46,068 nucleotides of DNA from JAEDES01 sp045649455 (GCA_045649455.1 JAZRPV010000040.1:1-46068), one strand, 5' to 3'. Counted from the first letter of the stretch, positions 1 to 9,425 are shown. Notes: generated from the letters alone by a model not told the origin. Made by a program: numbers and translations.

Positions 1-61
1 ATTATTTCATTATTTGATTTAATAATATATTTATATATTCTTAATAAAAACAAATTAAAAG

Positions 62-88
62 AAAGTAAACATTAGTTTACTTTTTTTA
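62..88 (+). terminator. Intrinsic terminator of the gene upstream of the window
   Basis: A perfect 9-bp stem (AAAGTAAAC / GTTTACTTT) with an ATTA loop runs into a T-rich tract. It ends the transcription unit to the left and lies about 35 bases before ftsI, so ftsI is probably read from its own promoter or by read-through. I could not pick a convincing promoter in the gap. Confidence 0.75.
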
Positions 89-123
89 TTTATAAAAGCA
101 TAAGACTTAATAAGAGGTGAACT

Positions 124-2025
124 ATGTTTTTTAAGAAAATAGATATGCGTATAAAAGTAGTATATATAATTATGTTTTTATTATTACTTTTAGTAATTTT
201 TAGAGTCTTTTATATTCAAGTATTTGATTATAAGAAACTAAGTGAATTTGCAAGTGATTTATGGAGTAGAGATTTACCTATAGAAGCAGATAGAGGATTA
301 ATATTAGATAGAAATGGTAAAGTATTAGCAGATAATCTAACAACAACGTCACTTATCTTAATACCAAATCAAATTAAAGATAAAGAAAAAACAACAAAAG
401 AATTATCTAATATTTTAAATGTTTCCTATGATGATATGAAAGAACATGTCTTTAAAAATACATCAATAGAAAGAGTACATCCAGAAGGAAGAAGATTATC
501 ATATGATATTGCTAATGAAATTTCAAAACTAAATATAGATGGAGTATACCTAGTAAAAGAAGCTAAAAGATACTATCCTTATGGTAATTTACTATCTCAT
601 AGTCTTGGTTATGTTGGAATAGATAATCAAGGTCTATCAGGATTAGAATTACAATATGATAAGTATTTAACAGGAAGTCCTGGAGCAATAAAATACTTTT
701 CTGATGCTAAAGGAAATAAACTAAATAAGTCAGATGTTTATATAGAACCAACACAAGGTATGAATATAAATTTAACAATAGATATAGATATTCAAAAATC
801 ATTAGAAAGAGAATTAGATAATATAATTGATATGTTTGAACCAGATAATGCTCTTGCTATTGTAATGGATCCTAATACAGGAGAAATTCTAGGTATCGCA
901 TCTCGTCCAGATTATAATCCCAATAATTATAAAACTTATTCCCAAGAAGTACTAAGTCGAAATCTACCAATTTGGTCATCATATGAACCAGGATCAACTT
1001 TTAAAATACTAACTATGGCAACTGCCTTAGAAGAAAAAGTAATATCACTAGATGATACGTTCTATGATGCAGGAAATGTAAAAGTAGATGGTTCAACTTT
1101 AAGATGTTGGAAATCTACTGGTCACGGACAACAAACGTTCCTTCAAGTCTTAGAAAATTCTTGTAACCCAGGCTTTGTAAAAATAGGTCAACTTTTAGGA
1201 AAAGAGACTTTATTCAAATATCTACATAACTTTGGTTTTGGAGATAAAACAGGAGTAGATTTAAATGGAGAATCAACAGGTATTATGTTTAATTTAGATA
1301 GAGTAGGAAATGTTGAACTTGCAACAACTGCTTTTGGTCAAGGAGTAAGTGTAACACCAATTCAACAAGTTGCAGCCACTTCAGCAGTAGTAAATGGAGG
1401 TACTTTATATAAACCATATATTTTAAAAAGTATAAGTGATAAAACAAATACAACTATAAAAGAAAATAAAAAAACAGTAGTAAGAAAAGTAATATCAGAA
1501 GAAACATCTAATCTAATGAAAAGAGCCTTAGAAAGTGTTGTTGCTAAAGGAGGAGGTAAAAGTGCTTATATAGAAGGATATAGAATAGGAGGTAAAACAG
1601 GTACTGCTCAAAAAGTAGAAAATGGTAGATATATGGATAATAACTATATAATGTCATTTATGTCAGTAGTACCATCTAATAAACCAGAAGCAGTACTATA
1701 TCTAGCTATAGATAATCCTAAGCATACAGCATTACTTTCAAGTTATACAACAACACCAATCGCTAGAAGAATATTACTAGATATTATAGAAATACTAAAT
1801 ATAGAAAAACAACCCGATCAATTAGAAAAAGATTTATCATGGAATGATAAAGAAATAATAGAAGTACCCAATGTAATAGGATTAACTAAAAAAGAAGCAA
1901 AAAAAATACTAATAGACTTTAAAATAGAATATTCATCTACAGGAAATATTATAAAAGAACAATCACCAGATCCTAAAACAAAAGTAGAAAAAGGATCAAC
2001 TATAAAACTATTATTAGGAGATTAA
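124..2025 (+). CDS. ftsI: Division-type class B penicillin-binding protein (FtsI/PBP2B/SpoVD-like transpeptidase)
   Basis: This D,D-transpeptidase cross-links septal peptidoglycan, working with the SEDS glycosyltransferase FtsW (24963 here). A single N-terminal membrane anchor spans about residues 11-32. A PBP dimerisation domain follows (ADRGLILDRNG near residue 55). The transpeptidase domain has all three motifs: STFK (S291, K294), SCN (346-348) and KTGT (491-494). One PASTA repeat (about 578-633, starting VPNVIG) closes the protein; SpoVD-type proteins carry one and PBP2B-type usually two. The ATG start follows AGAGGTGA at good spacing. mraY lies 3.6 kb downstream rather than adjacent, so the usual dcw order is broken by inserted genes. 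The exact paralogue (vegetative FtsI or sporulation SpoVD) cannot be settled from sequence alone. Confidence 0.93.
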   Translation: MFFKKIDMRIKVVYIIMFLLLLLVIFRVFYIQVFDYKKLSEFASDLWSRDLPIEADRGLILDRNGKVLADNLTTTSLILIPNQIKDKEKTTKELSNILNVSYDDMKEHVFKNTSIERVHPEGRRLSYDIANEISKLNIDGVYLVKEAKRYYPYGNLLSHSLGYVGIDNQGLSGLELQYDKYLTGSPGAIKYFSDAKGNKLNKSDVYIEPTQGMNINLTIDIDIQKSLERELDNIIDMFEPDNALAIVMDPNTGEILGIASRPDYNPNNYKTYSQEVLSRNLPIWSSYEPGSTFKILTMATALEEKVISLDDTFYDAGNVKVDGSTLRCWKSTGHGQQTFLQVLENSCNPGFVKIGQLLGKETLFKYLHNFGFGDKTGVDLNGESTGIMFNLDRVGNVELATTAFGQGVSVTPIQQVAATSAVVNGGTLYKPYILKSISDKTNTTIKENKKTVVRKVISEETSNLMKRALESVVAKGGGKSAYIEGYRIGGKTGTAQKVENGRYMDNNYIMSFMSVVPSNKPEAVLYLAIDNPKHTALLSSYTTTPIARRILLDIIEILNIEKQPDQLEKDLSWNDKEIIEVPNVIGLTKKEAKKILIDFKIEYSSTGNIIKEQSPDPKTKVEKGSTIKLLLGD

Positions 2026-2077
2026 TTGACAATAATAATAAAATAACTTATACTTCAAATAGAATAGTGGTGAGTAT

Positions 2078-2833
2078 ATGTTTATTAATGATAATAACAA
2101 TAATGATAATGAAATGACTAGAGAACAATATCAAAAATCTCAAAGAATACTAGGAGTAATATTAGTAACAGTATTAGTCCTATTAGTTGTACTTATAGTA
2201 GGTAAAAAACTAAATATAATTGATAAAACAGATAGAATTAAACCTTATCTTACAACAGTAACTATTGAAAGTAATAACCCAATAGATAGATTTAGTGCAG
2301 AAGTAGGTAATGAAATAATTCTAACTATGATATTTAATGAAGAATTAAAAGATAAACCTACTGTTGTAATTAATAATACTCCAGTAAAGACAATAGAAGA
2401 AGGAAAAAAATATATTGCAAAATATCATGTAGAAGAACAATATCATAGAGATAAAAAAGTAGAATTTAAAATAGAAAATTATAAAGATAAATCTAAAAAT
2501 ATAGGTATTCCAGTAACACTAACTACTGATAATAGTAGAGTAGTTATAAGAGAAATAAATACTATAATTACTCCAGTAGAAGTAGAATCAATAAAAATAG
2601 AAACTCCTAAGAAAGTATTAAATGTAAATGAAACAGTTAGAATTAAAACAACAATTAAACCAGCAAATGCTACAAATCAAGTAGTTTCATGGTCATCAAG
2701 TAATGAAGAAGTTGCTATAGTAGATAATGGAATAGTAAGAGCAGTAGCTGAAGGAAATGCTGATATAACTGCAACAATAAATGGAATGACTTCTACAGTA
2801 CAAATAATAGTAAAAGAAAAAAGAATTAAATAA
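2078..2833 (+). CDS. Membrane-anchored protein with C-terminal bacterial Ig-like (Big_2) domain
   Basis: The protein has 251 residues. A short Asn/Asp-rich cytoplasmic N-terminus (FINDNNNNDNE) precedes one hydrophobic anchor at about residues 24-42, and the rest should be outside the cell. Residues about 167-247 match a Big_2 Ig-like fold: a VESIKIETP entry strand, then IKPANATNQVVSWSSSNEEVA and the typical GIVRAVAEGNADITA strand pair. The middle part (45-165) is beta-rich and unassigned. Big_2 domains are common in surface adhesins and wall-binding proteins, but no catalytic motif is visible. The gene lies 52 bases after ftsI with a GGTGAG ribosome site and is probably co-transcribed with it. 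A role at the division site is only suggested by position. Confidence 0.75.
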   Translation: MFINDNNNNDNEMTREQYQKSQRILGVILVTVLVLLVVLIVGKKLNIIDKTDRIKPYLTTVTIESNNPIDRFSAEVGNEIILTMIFNEELKDKPTVVINNTPVKTIEEGKKYIAKYHVEEQYHRDKKVEFKIENYKDKSKNIGIPVTLTTDNSRVVIREINTIITPVEVESIKIETPKKVLNVNETVRIKTTIKPANATNQVVSWSSSNEEVAIVDNGIVRAVAEGNADITATINGMTSTVQIIVKEKRIK

Positions 2834-2857
2834 CTCTGTTAAACAGAGTTTTTTTAT
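2832..2857 (+). terminator. Intrinsic terminator closing the ftsI transcription unit
   Basis: AACTCTGTT and AACAGAGTT pair directly after (and overlapping) the TAA stop, followed by seven T. Confidence 0.8.
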
Positions 2858-2885
2858 AAAATTAATATTAACATAAGAATAATTA

Positions 2886-2894
2886 TGTTATAAT
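2886..2894 (+). promoter_or_regulatory. Extended -10 promoter for the GT2-TPR gene
   Basis: TGTTATAAT (TG-n-TATAAT) lies 29 bases before the start codon and just after a terminator. The -35 region (TTAACA or TATTAA) is weak, as expected for an extended -10 promoter. Confidence 0.55.
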
Positions 2895-2922
2895 AATAAT
2901 TAGAATAGAAAAGGTGAGTTTA

Positions 2923-4002
2923 ATGAGAGTAATAGTATATGCAATATGTAAAGATGAAGAAAAGAATGTAGATTTATGGTATGACTCAATGAAAGAAGCA
3001 GATGCTATCTATGTATTAGATACAGGATCTACTGATAATACAGTTGAAATGCTATTAAGTAAACCTAATGTAATAGTAAAACAAGAAATAATAACTCCAT
3101 GGAGATTTGATACAGCAAGAAATGAATCTTTAGAAATGGTACCACATGATGTAGATGTATGTGTATGTACAGATTTAGATGAAAGATTCACTCCAGGATG
3201 GAGACAAGAAATAGAAAAAGTATGGACTAAATCTACTACTAGAGGTAGATATGTATATAATTGGAGTTTTAATGATGATGGGACTCCAGGAGTATCATTT
3301 ATATTAGATAAAATCCATTCAAGACATGGATATAGTTGGATACATCAAGTACATGAAGTATTAACTAATGAAATAGAAGAAGTTTCAGTAGAAATACCTA
3401 TAGTATTAAATCACTATCAAGATAGAGAAAAATCACGTGAAATGTATTTAGAAATATTAGAAAGATCAGTAAGAGAAAATCCGAATGATTCACGTGATGT
3501 ATATTGTTTAGCTAGAGAATATAAAGCACACTATATGTATGATAAAGCAATAGAACAATTTCATAATTACTTACAATTAGAATCAGCAACATGGGATCAA
3601 GAAAGATCAACAACAATGAGATTAATGGCAGATTGTTATAAAAATAAAAATTATTATGAAGAAGCTATTATGTGGTTAAATTTATCTATAGTAGAAACTC
3701 CAACAATAAGAGAACCTTATTATGAATTAGGAGCTTTATATCATGATATAGGTGATTATGAAAATGCAAGAAATTACTTACAACAAGCCTTAAAAATAAC
3801 AAAGAAAAATACAGATTATATAAATGAAGAAACATCATGGAATGGATCAATATATGATTTACTTGCAATATCAGAATTCTTTACAGGAAATTATGAAGCA
3901 GCTTATGAAAATGCCAAAATAGCAGCACATATCTTCCCTAATGATGAAAGAATTACAAATAACTTAGAATTAATAGAAAACGCATATAAAGAAAATAAAT
4001 AG
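2923..4002 (+). CDS. GT2-family glycosyltransferase with C-terminal TPR repeats
   Basis: The protein has 359 residues. The N-terminal half is a GT-A fold glycosyltransferase: VYAICKDEEKN at the nucleotide-binding start, LDTGSTDNT, and a DLDE sequence (D84, D86) as the metal-binding DxD. From about residue 160 to the end are TPR helices (for example AREYKAHYMYDKAIEQFHNYL and YYELGALYHDIGDYENARNYL). This layout is typical of bacterial glycosyltransferases acting on protein or surface-glycan acceptors. No membrane segment is seen, so it should be cytoplasmic. I chose ATG 2923 because AAGGTGAG sits eight bases upstream; an earlier GTG (2914) falls inside that ribosome site. Donor and acceptor are unknown. 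It is the only classical glycosyltransferase in the window and might serve the polymer locus 8 kb away (inference). Confidence 0.8.
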   Translation: MRVIVYAICKDEEKNVDLWYDSMKEADAIYVLDTGSTDNTVEMLLSKPNVIVKQEIITPWRFDTARNESLEMVPHDVDVCVCTDLDERFTPGWRQEIEKVWTKSTTRGRYVYNWSFNDDGTPGVSFILDKIHSRHGYSWIHQVHEVLTNEIEEVSVEIPIVLNHYQDREKSREMYLEILERSVRENPNDSRDVYCLAREYKAHYMYDKAIEQFHNYLQLESATWDQERSTTMRLMADCYKNKNYYEEAIMWLNLSIVETPTIREPYYELGALYHDIGDYENARNYLQQALKITKKNTDYINEETSWNGSIYDLLAISEFFTGNYEAAYENAKIAAHIFPNDERITNNLELIENAYKENK

Positions 4003-4013
4003 GTGGTTATTAA

Positions 4014-5591
4014 ATGAATGAAACAATAGGAGTAAAAGGTGGTAAACAAGATCGTCGTCGTCAAATGAAGATCAAAAAAAGAAGAAAAAAACTTCAACAA
4101 GAACGCGAAATGCTTGACCAAGAAACTTTAGATTTAGAAAAACAAGTAAGAAAATTACAAATTCTTACTTTTCTTGGTGCTGTACCAATTGCTGCTGTTG
4201 GTGCAACAGTTCAAACACTAACTGAAGATAAAGAAGAAAAAAGAAGATTAGAATTAGAAGAAGCTAAAAAACATTTATTAGATTCAGATGCCTTCTCAGA
4301 AGAAGATACAAAACAAATAATTAAATCATTAGAAATTAATTATTTAATAGGAAGATTACCAGAAAAAACAAGAAAGAAATTAGGTTTAGAATATAAACAT
4401 ATATCAGATGATTTTGATAATCCAAATTATGATAATGTAAATGTTTTTGAACAATTCCTAGAAGAAAATAAAAAAGATAATTATCCAGTAACAGAACCAG
4501 AAAGAAAACTAGGAATAACACCAGAAAAAACACCAAGTATAGATGAACAATTAGAAAAATTAAAAAGTCATAAGATAATATCTACTTATGAAGAAGAATT
4601 AAAAGAAGTAAGAAGTGAATTAAGAAAATTAACGTTTGAAATTGGAGTGTTATCAGATTACTCAGAAGATGTTAAAGATTCAAAAGAAGCTGAACAATTA
4701 ATAGATAGATTAAATTCTATTATTTCAAAAGTAGAAGAGTTAAAGAAGAAAATGACTCCAGAACAATTATCAATGTATGATGATAATTACTTATATGTAT
4801 TAGTAGAGAATTACTTAAATGATTTTAAGAGTGGACAACCATCTCCTGATATAAAAGATTCAATGTTATTTATATTATTATCAGAAAAACTACAAGAATT
4901 AGATAATAAAAAAGATAAATTATCTTTATCATTAGAAGATAAAAAAGATAAACTTCATCTAAATGAACAACAATTAGAATCAATAAAAGAAGAATATTAT
5001 AATTATACTAAATTTAATACAGAATTATTAAGATTCCAAAGTGAACAAGATTTTTTACTTAGAGATTTAAGACAAAAGATGGCTAATGCTACTAGAATAG
5101 AAGAAAGAGTAGAATTCCAATTTAGAGCAATGAATCAACATGGAAATAGATTATTACAATTAATGGGATTACAAATGTTCTTACCAGGAGCAAGAAGCGC
5201 TAGAGGTATAGCAACAGCATCTGCTTTATATATGAATTTTATGAGAAATGTAATGAATCCTCAAACTATTCAACATAGATATAAAGTTATAAGAGTAGAA
5301 GATTATAGTAGACAAATAGAAAATAGTTTATCAGAACTAGAAAATATTTCTGACTTTTTAGGAAGAACATCTAGACAATTAAGACAAACTATAAGAAACT
5401 TTGAAGAAACTTATAAAGATTATTTAGATAATATACCTGAAGCTAAATCTTTATTAAGTAATTTATATAGAGTACAATCTCAATTATCTGAAAAAGAATA
5501 TGAGTTAGAACAATTAAAAAAAGAACAACAAAAGAATTTAGAAAAAAATAATCAAAAAGTAAAAGCATTAGATAATAAAAGAGTAGCTTAA
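4014..5591 (+). CDS. Large coiled-coil protein with two hydrophobic patches, function unknown
   Basis: I do not recognise a family. The 525-residue protein starts with a very basic segment (KQDRRRQMKIKKRRKK), then a short coiled coil and a hydrophobic stretch at about 49-68 (LTFLGAVPIAAVGATVQTL). A charged, helical middle contains several heptad-rich segments. A second apolar patch lies at about 380-410 (QLMGLQMFLPGARSARGIA), and the C-terminus is coiled coil. The two apolar patches could insert in a membrane as hairpins or mediate assembly. The AGGTGG ribosome site overlaps the stop codon of the GT2-TPR gene, so the pair is co-transcribed. Its place between ftsI and mraY makes a cell-envelope or cytoskeletal role plausible but unproven. 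Confidence 0.6.
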   Translation: MNETIGVKGGKQDRRRQMKIKKRRKKLQQEREMLDQETLDLEKQVRKLQILTFLGAVPIAAVGATVQTLTEDKEEKRRLELEEAKKHLLDSDAFSEEDTKQIIKSLEINYLIGRLPEKTRKKLGLEYKHISDDFDNPNYDNVNVFEQFLEENKKDNYPVTEPERKLGITPEKTPSIDEQLEKLKSHKIISTYEEELKEVRSELRKLTFEIGVLSDYSEDVKDSKEAEQLIDRLNSIISKVEELKKKMTPEQLSMYDDNYLYVLVENYLNDFKSGQPSPDIKDSMLFILLSEKLQELDNKKDKLSLSLEDKKDKLHLNEQQLESIKEEYYNYTKFNTELLRFQSEQDFLLRDLRQKMANATRIEERVEFQFRAMNQHGNRLLQLMGLQMFLPGARSARGIATASALYMNFMRNVMNPQTIQHRYKVIRVEDYSRQIENSLSELENISDFLGRTSRQLRQTIRNFEETYKDYLDNIPEAKSLLSNLYRVQSQLSEKEYELEQLKKEQQKNLEKNNQKVKALDNKRVA

Positions 5592-5644
5592 TATGTAAAG
5601 TTATGTCTAAATTAGTCTAATTGAGAATAAATAAAAATATATTA

Positions 5645-5653
5645 TGATATAAT
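5645..5653 (+). promoter_or_regulatory. Extended -10 promoter for mraY
   Basis: TGATATAAT (TG-n-TATAAT) lies 27 bases before the chosen ATG of mraY. A possible TTGAGA at 5622 is too far upstream (21-base spacer) to be a canonical -35. Confidence 0.6.
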
Positions 5654-5679
5654 GTTCCAAGAGAAATGGAGTGAAAGAC

Positions 5680-6660
5680 ATGCTATTGTTAACAAAAGCA
5701 ATATTCGCAATAATGATTGGTTTTTTATCTTCTACAGTATTAGGATTATTCTTAATACCTATATTAAAAAAGTTTAGAATAGGTCAAAAGATAAGTATAT
5801 TTGTAGGAGATTCACATAGAAAAAAAGAAGGAACACCTACTATGGGTGGATTAATATTTATAGTTCCTACAATACTTGCAATATTATTTTTATTAGTAAC
5901 AAATAAAGTTACTTATACATCTAATATAGGAATTGTATTATTAGTATTCTTAGGATATGCAGCAATTGGATTCTTAGATGATTTCTTATCTATAAGAAGA
6001 GGTAATAATGAAGGATTAACTGCATATCAAAAATTATTTATGCAAGTATTAATAGCAATAGGATTCTTCTATATTTATATGAAAAATGGTGGTCAAACTT
6101 CATTTGTAGTAGGAACACTTGGTATTGATATAGAATTAGGTTGGTTATATGGATTATTAATCTTATTTGTATTAGTAGGAGCATCAAATGCCGTAAACTT
6201 AACTGATGGATTAGATGGTTTAGCAGGAGGGTTATCCGCTATAGCATTTATTGCCTTTAGTTTAATATCATTAATGGTTGGATTTGAAGATATTGGTATA
6301 TTTAGTTTAATACTAGTAGGAAGCTTAATAGGATTCTTAATATATAATACACATCCAGCTAAAATATTTATGGGTGATACAGGTTCATTATCATTAGGAG
6401 CTGTAATGGGAGCAATAGCAATACTAACTCATAGAGAATTAACTTTATTAGTAGTTGCAGGAATATTCGTAATTGAAACTCTAACAGTAATTATTCAAAC
6501 TATATGGGTACAAGTATTCCATAGAAAATTATTCTTAATGACACCATTACATCATCATTTTGAAAAATTAGGTTGGATTGAAACAGATATTGTAAAATTA
6601 TTTTGGGTAGCAGGTCTAGTCTTAGCTATGTCAGGAATAATCTTTGGAGTATGGCTATAA
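5680..6660 (+). CDS. mraY: Phospho-N-acetylmuramoyl-pentapeptide transferase
   Basis: MraY transfers phospho-MurNAc-pentapeptide to undecaprenyl phosphate, making lipid I at the inner face of the membrane. The 326-residue protein has about ten hydrophobic segments, the family norm. The signatures are present: GTPTMGG (about residue 53), the aspartate pair in GFLDDF (about 99), NAVNLTDGLDGLAGG (about 173, catalytic Asp), and the TPLHHHFE histidine motif (about 290). ATG 5680 is preferred over the GTG at 5671 because GGAG sits eight bases before it and overlaps the GTG. murE and murD, which often flank mraY, are absent from this neighbourhood. Confidence 0.96.
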   Translation: MLLLTKAIFAIMIGFLSSTVLGLFLIPILKKFRIGQKISIFVGDSHRKKEGTPTMGGLIFIVPTILAILFLLVTNKVTYTSNIGIVLLVFLGYAAIGFLDDFLSIRRGNNEGLTAYQKLFMQVLIAIGFFYIYMKNGGQTSFVVGTLGIDIELGWLYGLLILFVLVGASNAVNLTDGLDGLAGGLSAIAFIAFSLISLMVGFEDIGIFSLILVGSLIGFLIYNTHPAKIFMGDTGSLSLGAVMGAIAILTHRELTLLVVAGIFVIETLTVIIQTIWVQVFHRKLFLMTPLHHHFEKLGWIETDIVKLFWVAGLVLAMSGIIFGVWL

Positions 6661-6681
6661 AAAGACGTTAAGTCTTTTTTT
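6659..6681 (+). terminator. Intrinsic terminator after mraY
   Basis: AAAGAC pairs with GTCTTT across a GTTAA loop, flanked by A and T runs that lengthen the stem and give the U tract. The stop codon of mraY lies in the 5' arm. Confidence 0.7.
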
Positions 6682-6702
6682 CGTAAAAAGGGAAGTGAAT
6701 AT

Positions 6703-8523
6703 ATGACAGTACAAGAAGCATATGAACAACTATTTGATATACCAATGGTAGAGTTTATTAAAACTAATCCAAAAGAATTAATAGATTATCTAAGTAGTCA
6801 AACAGAATCACTAAGCATAACAGAAACAACTATAGAAATAGATGATTTAAAAAGAAAAATAAAAGAACCAGATTATTTAAATGATAAAAGGTATATCATA
6901 AATTCTACATCATTAGAATTACAATCTATTTCAGAAGAAATAGTAAAGTTTATAATAGAACATGCTAATAAAGATATAAAAGAATTATCTATTCCAAATA
7001 GTTGTTTAAAAGATATAACATTCTTATCAAATTTTCCTAATTTAGAAAAATTAACAATAAAAGGATATTGTAAATTAGATGAAGATGAAATTAATTTTAT
7101 AAAGAAAAACACAAGTATAAAAGAAATATATACATCTAGTGGAGCAATTGTTAAATATGATGTCACTCCTAAAAAAGATGAAATATATTTATCACAACCA
7201 GTAGAAGTATTTATATCAGGAGATTTAATAAATAAATGTACAAGAGAACCTTATTCTTATTCAAGAATAGAAGGTGTTGTAGAAGGTACTGATATTAATT
7301 TTGATTTATTAGAAAAAGCAATAAGTCAAATAGATTATCCAGAAGGAAAACATCCAGAAAAAATAGAAATATCAAGTAAGAAATATCGTGATGAATTTGG
7401 TATTTCAGATGAAACATTATTAAGAATAAAATTTAATGAAAATAATGAAGTAGAAGAATTATTCTATAATGGTAAAGAAGATATATCTAAATTAAGAGAA
7501 ATAGTGTCTCGTATAGAAAAGAAAACTAAGATTCATAAGATAACATTAAAATGTGAAAATAAATCTTATGAAAATGCTTATTATTTGAATTCTATCGCTA
7601 AGAAATACCCATTAGAAATAAATTATGGAGATCTACATACTTGTAGTGTAGAAGAGTTTTTAGCGATGAGAGAAACTCTAGATTTCTTTAATGATTTAGT
7701 ACAAGCAAACAATCTATCTCAAGCAGAAATTCTAATGTATGCTTATGATATTATGAAGACATTTAGATATAAAGAAAATGAAGAAAATAAAGATGAATCT
7801 AGATACTTACATAATATTGTAATGACAGATTATATAGTATGTGTAGGATATGCTAAATTCATGGAACAAATACTAAAAGAAAATGGTATGAAAGTTATTG
7901 AAGCAGGAGTAACATGTGATCTAGGTAATGATGAATATGGTGGACATGCCAGAAACTTAGTTTACTTAGATGATGATAAATATGATATTCATGGTATTTA
8001 TGCCATAGATGCAACATGGGATTCAGCTAAAGGAAGACCAATACTTATAACAGATGAAAATGGTAAAAGATATATTGTAAAAGAAGCAAGAGAAACTGAT
8101 ACTATAGAAAAAGATTATGATGCTAATGCATTATATAGACATTTCATCGTACCAGCAGATGAATATAAAGATGTATTTATTAAAGATACAATCCCACCAA
8201 TATTAAAATTACAAATAGAAGATAAGTATGATGAATTCTATAGTGATGAAGATAAATATGGTCCATTCATAACAACAAGAACTGACCTAAGAGATTTGTT
8301 TGGAGATATCCCATCTAAAGATGATTTAAAAGATGCTTTAAGAGTAAAGAAACCATCTTTAGAAACATTTAAAAGAATTCTTTATACAGTAAGACAAGCA
8401 GAAGGATATTCTAATGAAGAAGCTCTAAATAGTGTAGAAGAAGTAGTAGAACTAAATACTATGATAGATGAACTAAATAGAGACAAACCAACATTCTTCC
8501 AACAACAAGCATCTAGAAAATAG
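6703..8523 (+). CDS. Large protein with transglutaminase-fold (Cys-His-Asp) domain
   Basis: The protein has 606 residues and no signal peptide or membrane segment, so it is predicted cytoplasmic. The N-terminal 150 residues look leucine-repeat-like (ITFLSNFPNLEKLTIKG). Residues about 340-480 carry the order and spacing of a transglutaminase-like cysteine protease: VCVGYAKFMEQILKENG with Cys380, then GGHARNLVYLDD with His415, then YAIDATWD with Asp436. The family includes proteases, amidases and cross-linking enzymes, so the reaction cannot be named. The C-terminal 100 residues are charged and helical. The ribosome site (GGGAAGTGA) is good. The gene lies alone between the mraY terminator and its own. 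A second, shorter C-H-D protein at 10050 may be a distant relative. Confidence 0.65.
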   Translation: MTVQEAYEQLFDIPMVEFIKTNPKELIDYLSSQTESLSITETTIEIDDLKRKIKEPDYLNDKRYIINSTSLELQSISEEIVKFIIEHANKDIKELSIPNSCLKDITFLSNFPNLEKLTIKGYCKLDEDEINFIKKNTSIKEIYTSSGAIVKYDVTPKKDEIYLSQPVEVFISGDLINKCTREPYSYSRIEGVVEGTDINFDLLEKAISQIDYPEGKHPEKIEISSKKYRDEFGISDETLLRIKFNENNEVEELFYNGKEDISKLREIVSRIEKKTKIHKITLKCENKSYENAYYLNSIAKKYPLEINYGDLHTCSVEEFLAMRETLDFFNDLVQANNLSQAEILMYAYDIMKTFRYKENEENKDESRYLHNIVMTDYIVCVGYAKFMEQILKENGMKVIEAGVTCDLGNDEYGGHARNLVYLDDDKYDIHGIYAIDATWDSAKGRPILITDENGKRYIVKEARETDTIEKDYDANALYRHFIVPADEYKDVFIKDTIPPILKLQIEDKYDEFYSDEDKYGPFITTRTDLRDLFGDIPSKDDLKDALRVKKPSLETFKRILYTVRQAEGYSNEEALNSVEEVVELNTMIDELNRDKPTFFQQQASRK

Positions 8524-8534
8524 ATGCTTTTTAT
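8507..8534 (+). terminator. Terminator overlapping the 3' end of the transglutaminase-like gene
   Basis: AAGCATCTA and TAGATGCTT form a perfect 9-bp stem with a GAAAA loop, followed by a short T run. The TAG stop codon is the first triplet of the 3' arm. The same stem recurs after the next gene (9397-9424). Confidence 0.75.
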
Positions 8535-8558
8535 TGTATAATGAAAATAGGTGATAAT

Positions 8559-9398
8559 ATGAAAAGAATAAATTTTAATATAAAAGATAGAAAAACTTTA
8601 TCATTAGTACTTTGTTTAGTATTAGTATCAGTATTTACTTTAACAATTGCATATGCAGCATTAAATGCAGTATTAACAATTCAAGGAACAGCAGAAGTAG
8701 TAGCATCTACTTGGAATATCTATTTAGATAATCCGAGACTATCTCCTGGAAGTGAAGACATTTATGAGCCAACTATAACAGGAACTAACAAAGTAAATTT
8801 TAATACAACACTGTCTCAACCTGGGGAATTCTACGAATTTGTAGTTGATGTTGTAAATGCAGGTGATATTGATGCTATGATTGCAAGCATTATAAAAACA
8901 CCTGATTTAACAGAAGAACAAGCAAAATTTTTAAAATATGAAGTTACCTATGAAAATGGAACACCAATAACTACACAACAAACATTAAGTAAAGACACAA
9001 CAACTCCAATAAAAGTAAGAATAGAATATAGAAAAGACCTTGTTGCAAGTGATTTACCAACAGCTCAAACAGTATTAGACATGTCTATAACATTAGAATA
9101 TACACAAAGTGATGGAACAGGTACAACAATACCAAATAATGGTGTAAAGGCAATAAATATAGATGGAGTTTCATATGGTTATGATGATGGTATGACTTGG
9201 GGAGAATGGATAAATAGTTCATATAACACATACAATTTCATATATGAATCACCAAATAATCCAAACAGCCGTATTCAAGTTCCCTCAGGCGCATGTAAAT
9301 TGATTGCATATGAAGGGACATCTAACTTTTTAATTGCAAGCTATGTAATAGATCCAACACAATCATATGAAATTAAAGATACAAACGCATGTAAATAA
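8559..9398 (+). CDS. SipW-type signal-peptide surface protein (TasA/camelysin-like N-domain)
   Basis: The protein has 279 residues. A basic N-terminus (MKRINFNIKDRK) leads into a hydrophobic stretch ending in TIAYAALNAVLTIQGTAEV, the pattern of SipW-dependent signal peptides in TasA-like matrix proteins. The following 170 residues are beta-rich (NTTLSQPGEFYEFVVDVVNAGDIDAMI), a TasA-like beta-sandwich. The C-terminal 80 residues (from about 205) are a separate small domain with aromatic residues and two cysteines. A paralogue at 34879 shares the N-terminal domain but has a different C-terminal domain. Start ATG 8559 follows AGGTGAT; the ATG at 8541 lies in a probable -10 box (TATAAT 8537-8542). 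A role as exported matrix or surface protein is inference from the N-domain. Confidence 0.7.
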   Translation: MKRINFNIKDRKTLSLVLCLVLVSVFTLTIAYAALNAVLTIQGTAEVVASTWNIYLDNPRLSPGSEDIYEPTITGTNKVNFNTTLSQPGEFYEFVVDVVNAGDIDAMIASIIKTPDLTEEQAKFLKYEVTYENGTPITTQQTLSKDTTTPIKVRIEYRKDLVASDLPTAQTVLDMSITLEYTQSDGTGTTIPNNGVKAINIDGVSYGYDDGMTWGEWINSSYNTYNFIYESPNNPNSRIQVPSGACKLIAYEGTSNFLIASYVIDPTQSYEIKDTNACK

Positions 9399-9424
9399 AA
9401 GCATCTAATTATAGATGCTTTTTT
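9397..9424 (+). terminator. Terminator after the first SipW-type surface protein
   Basis: An 11-bp stem (AAAAGCATCTA / TAGATGCTTTT) with an ATTA loop is followed by T. The core stem is identical to the terminator at 8507-8534, so the surface-protein gene is bracketed by matching inverted repeats. Confidence 0.85.
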
Positions 9425-9425
9425 C

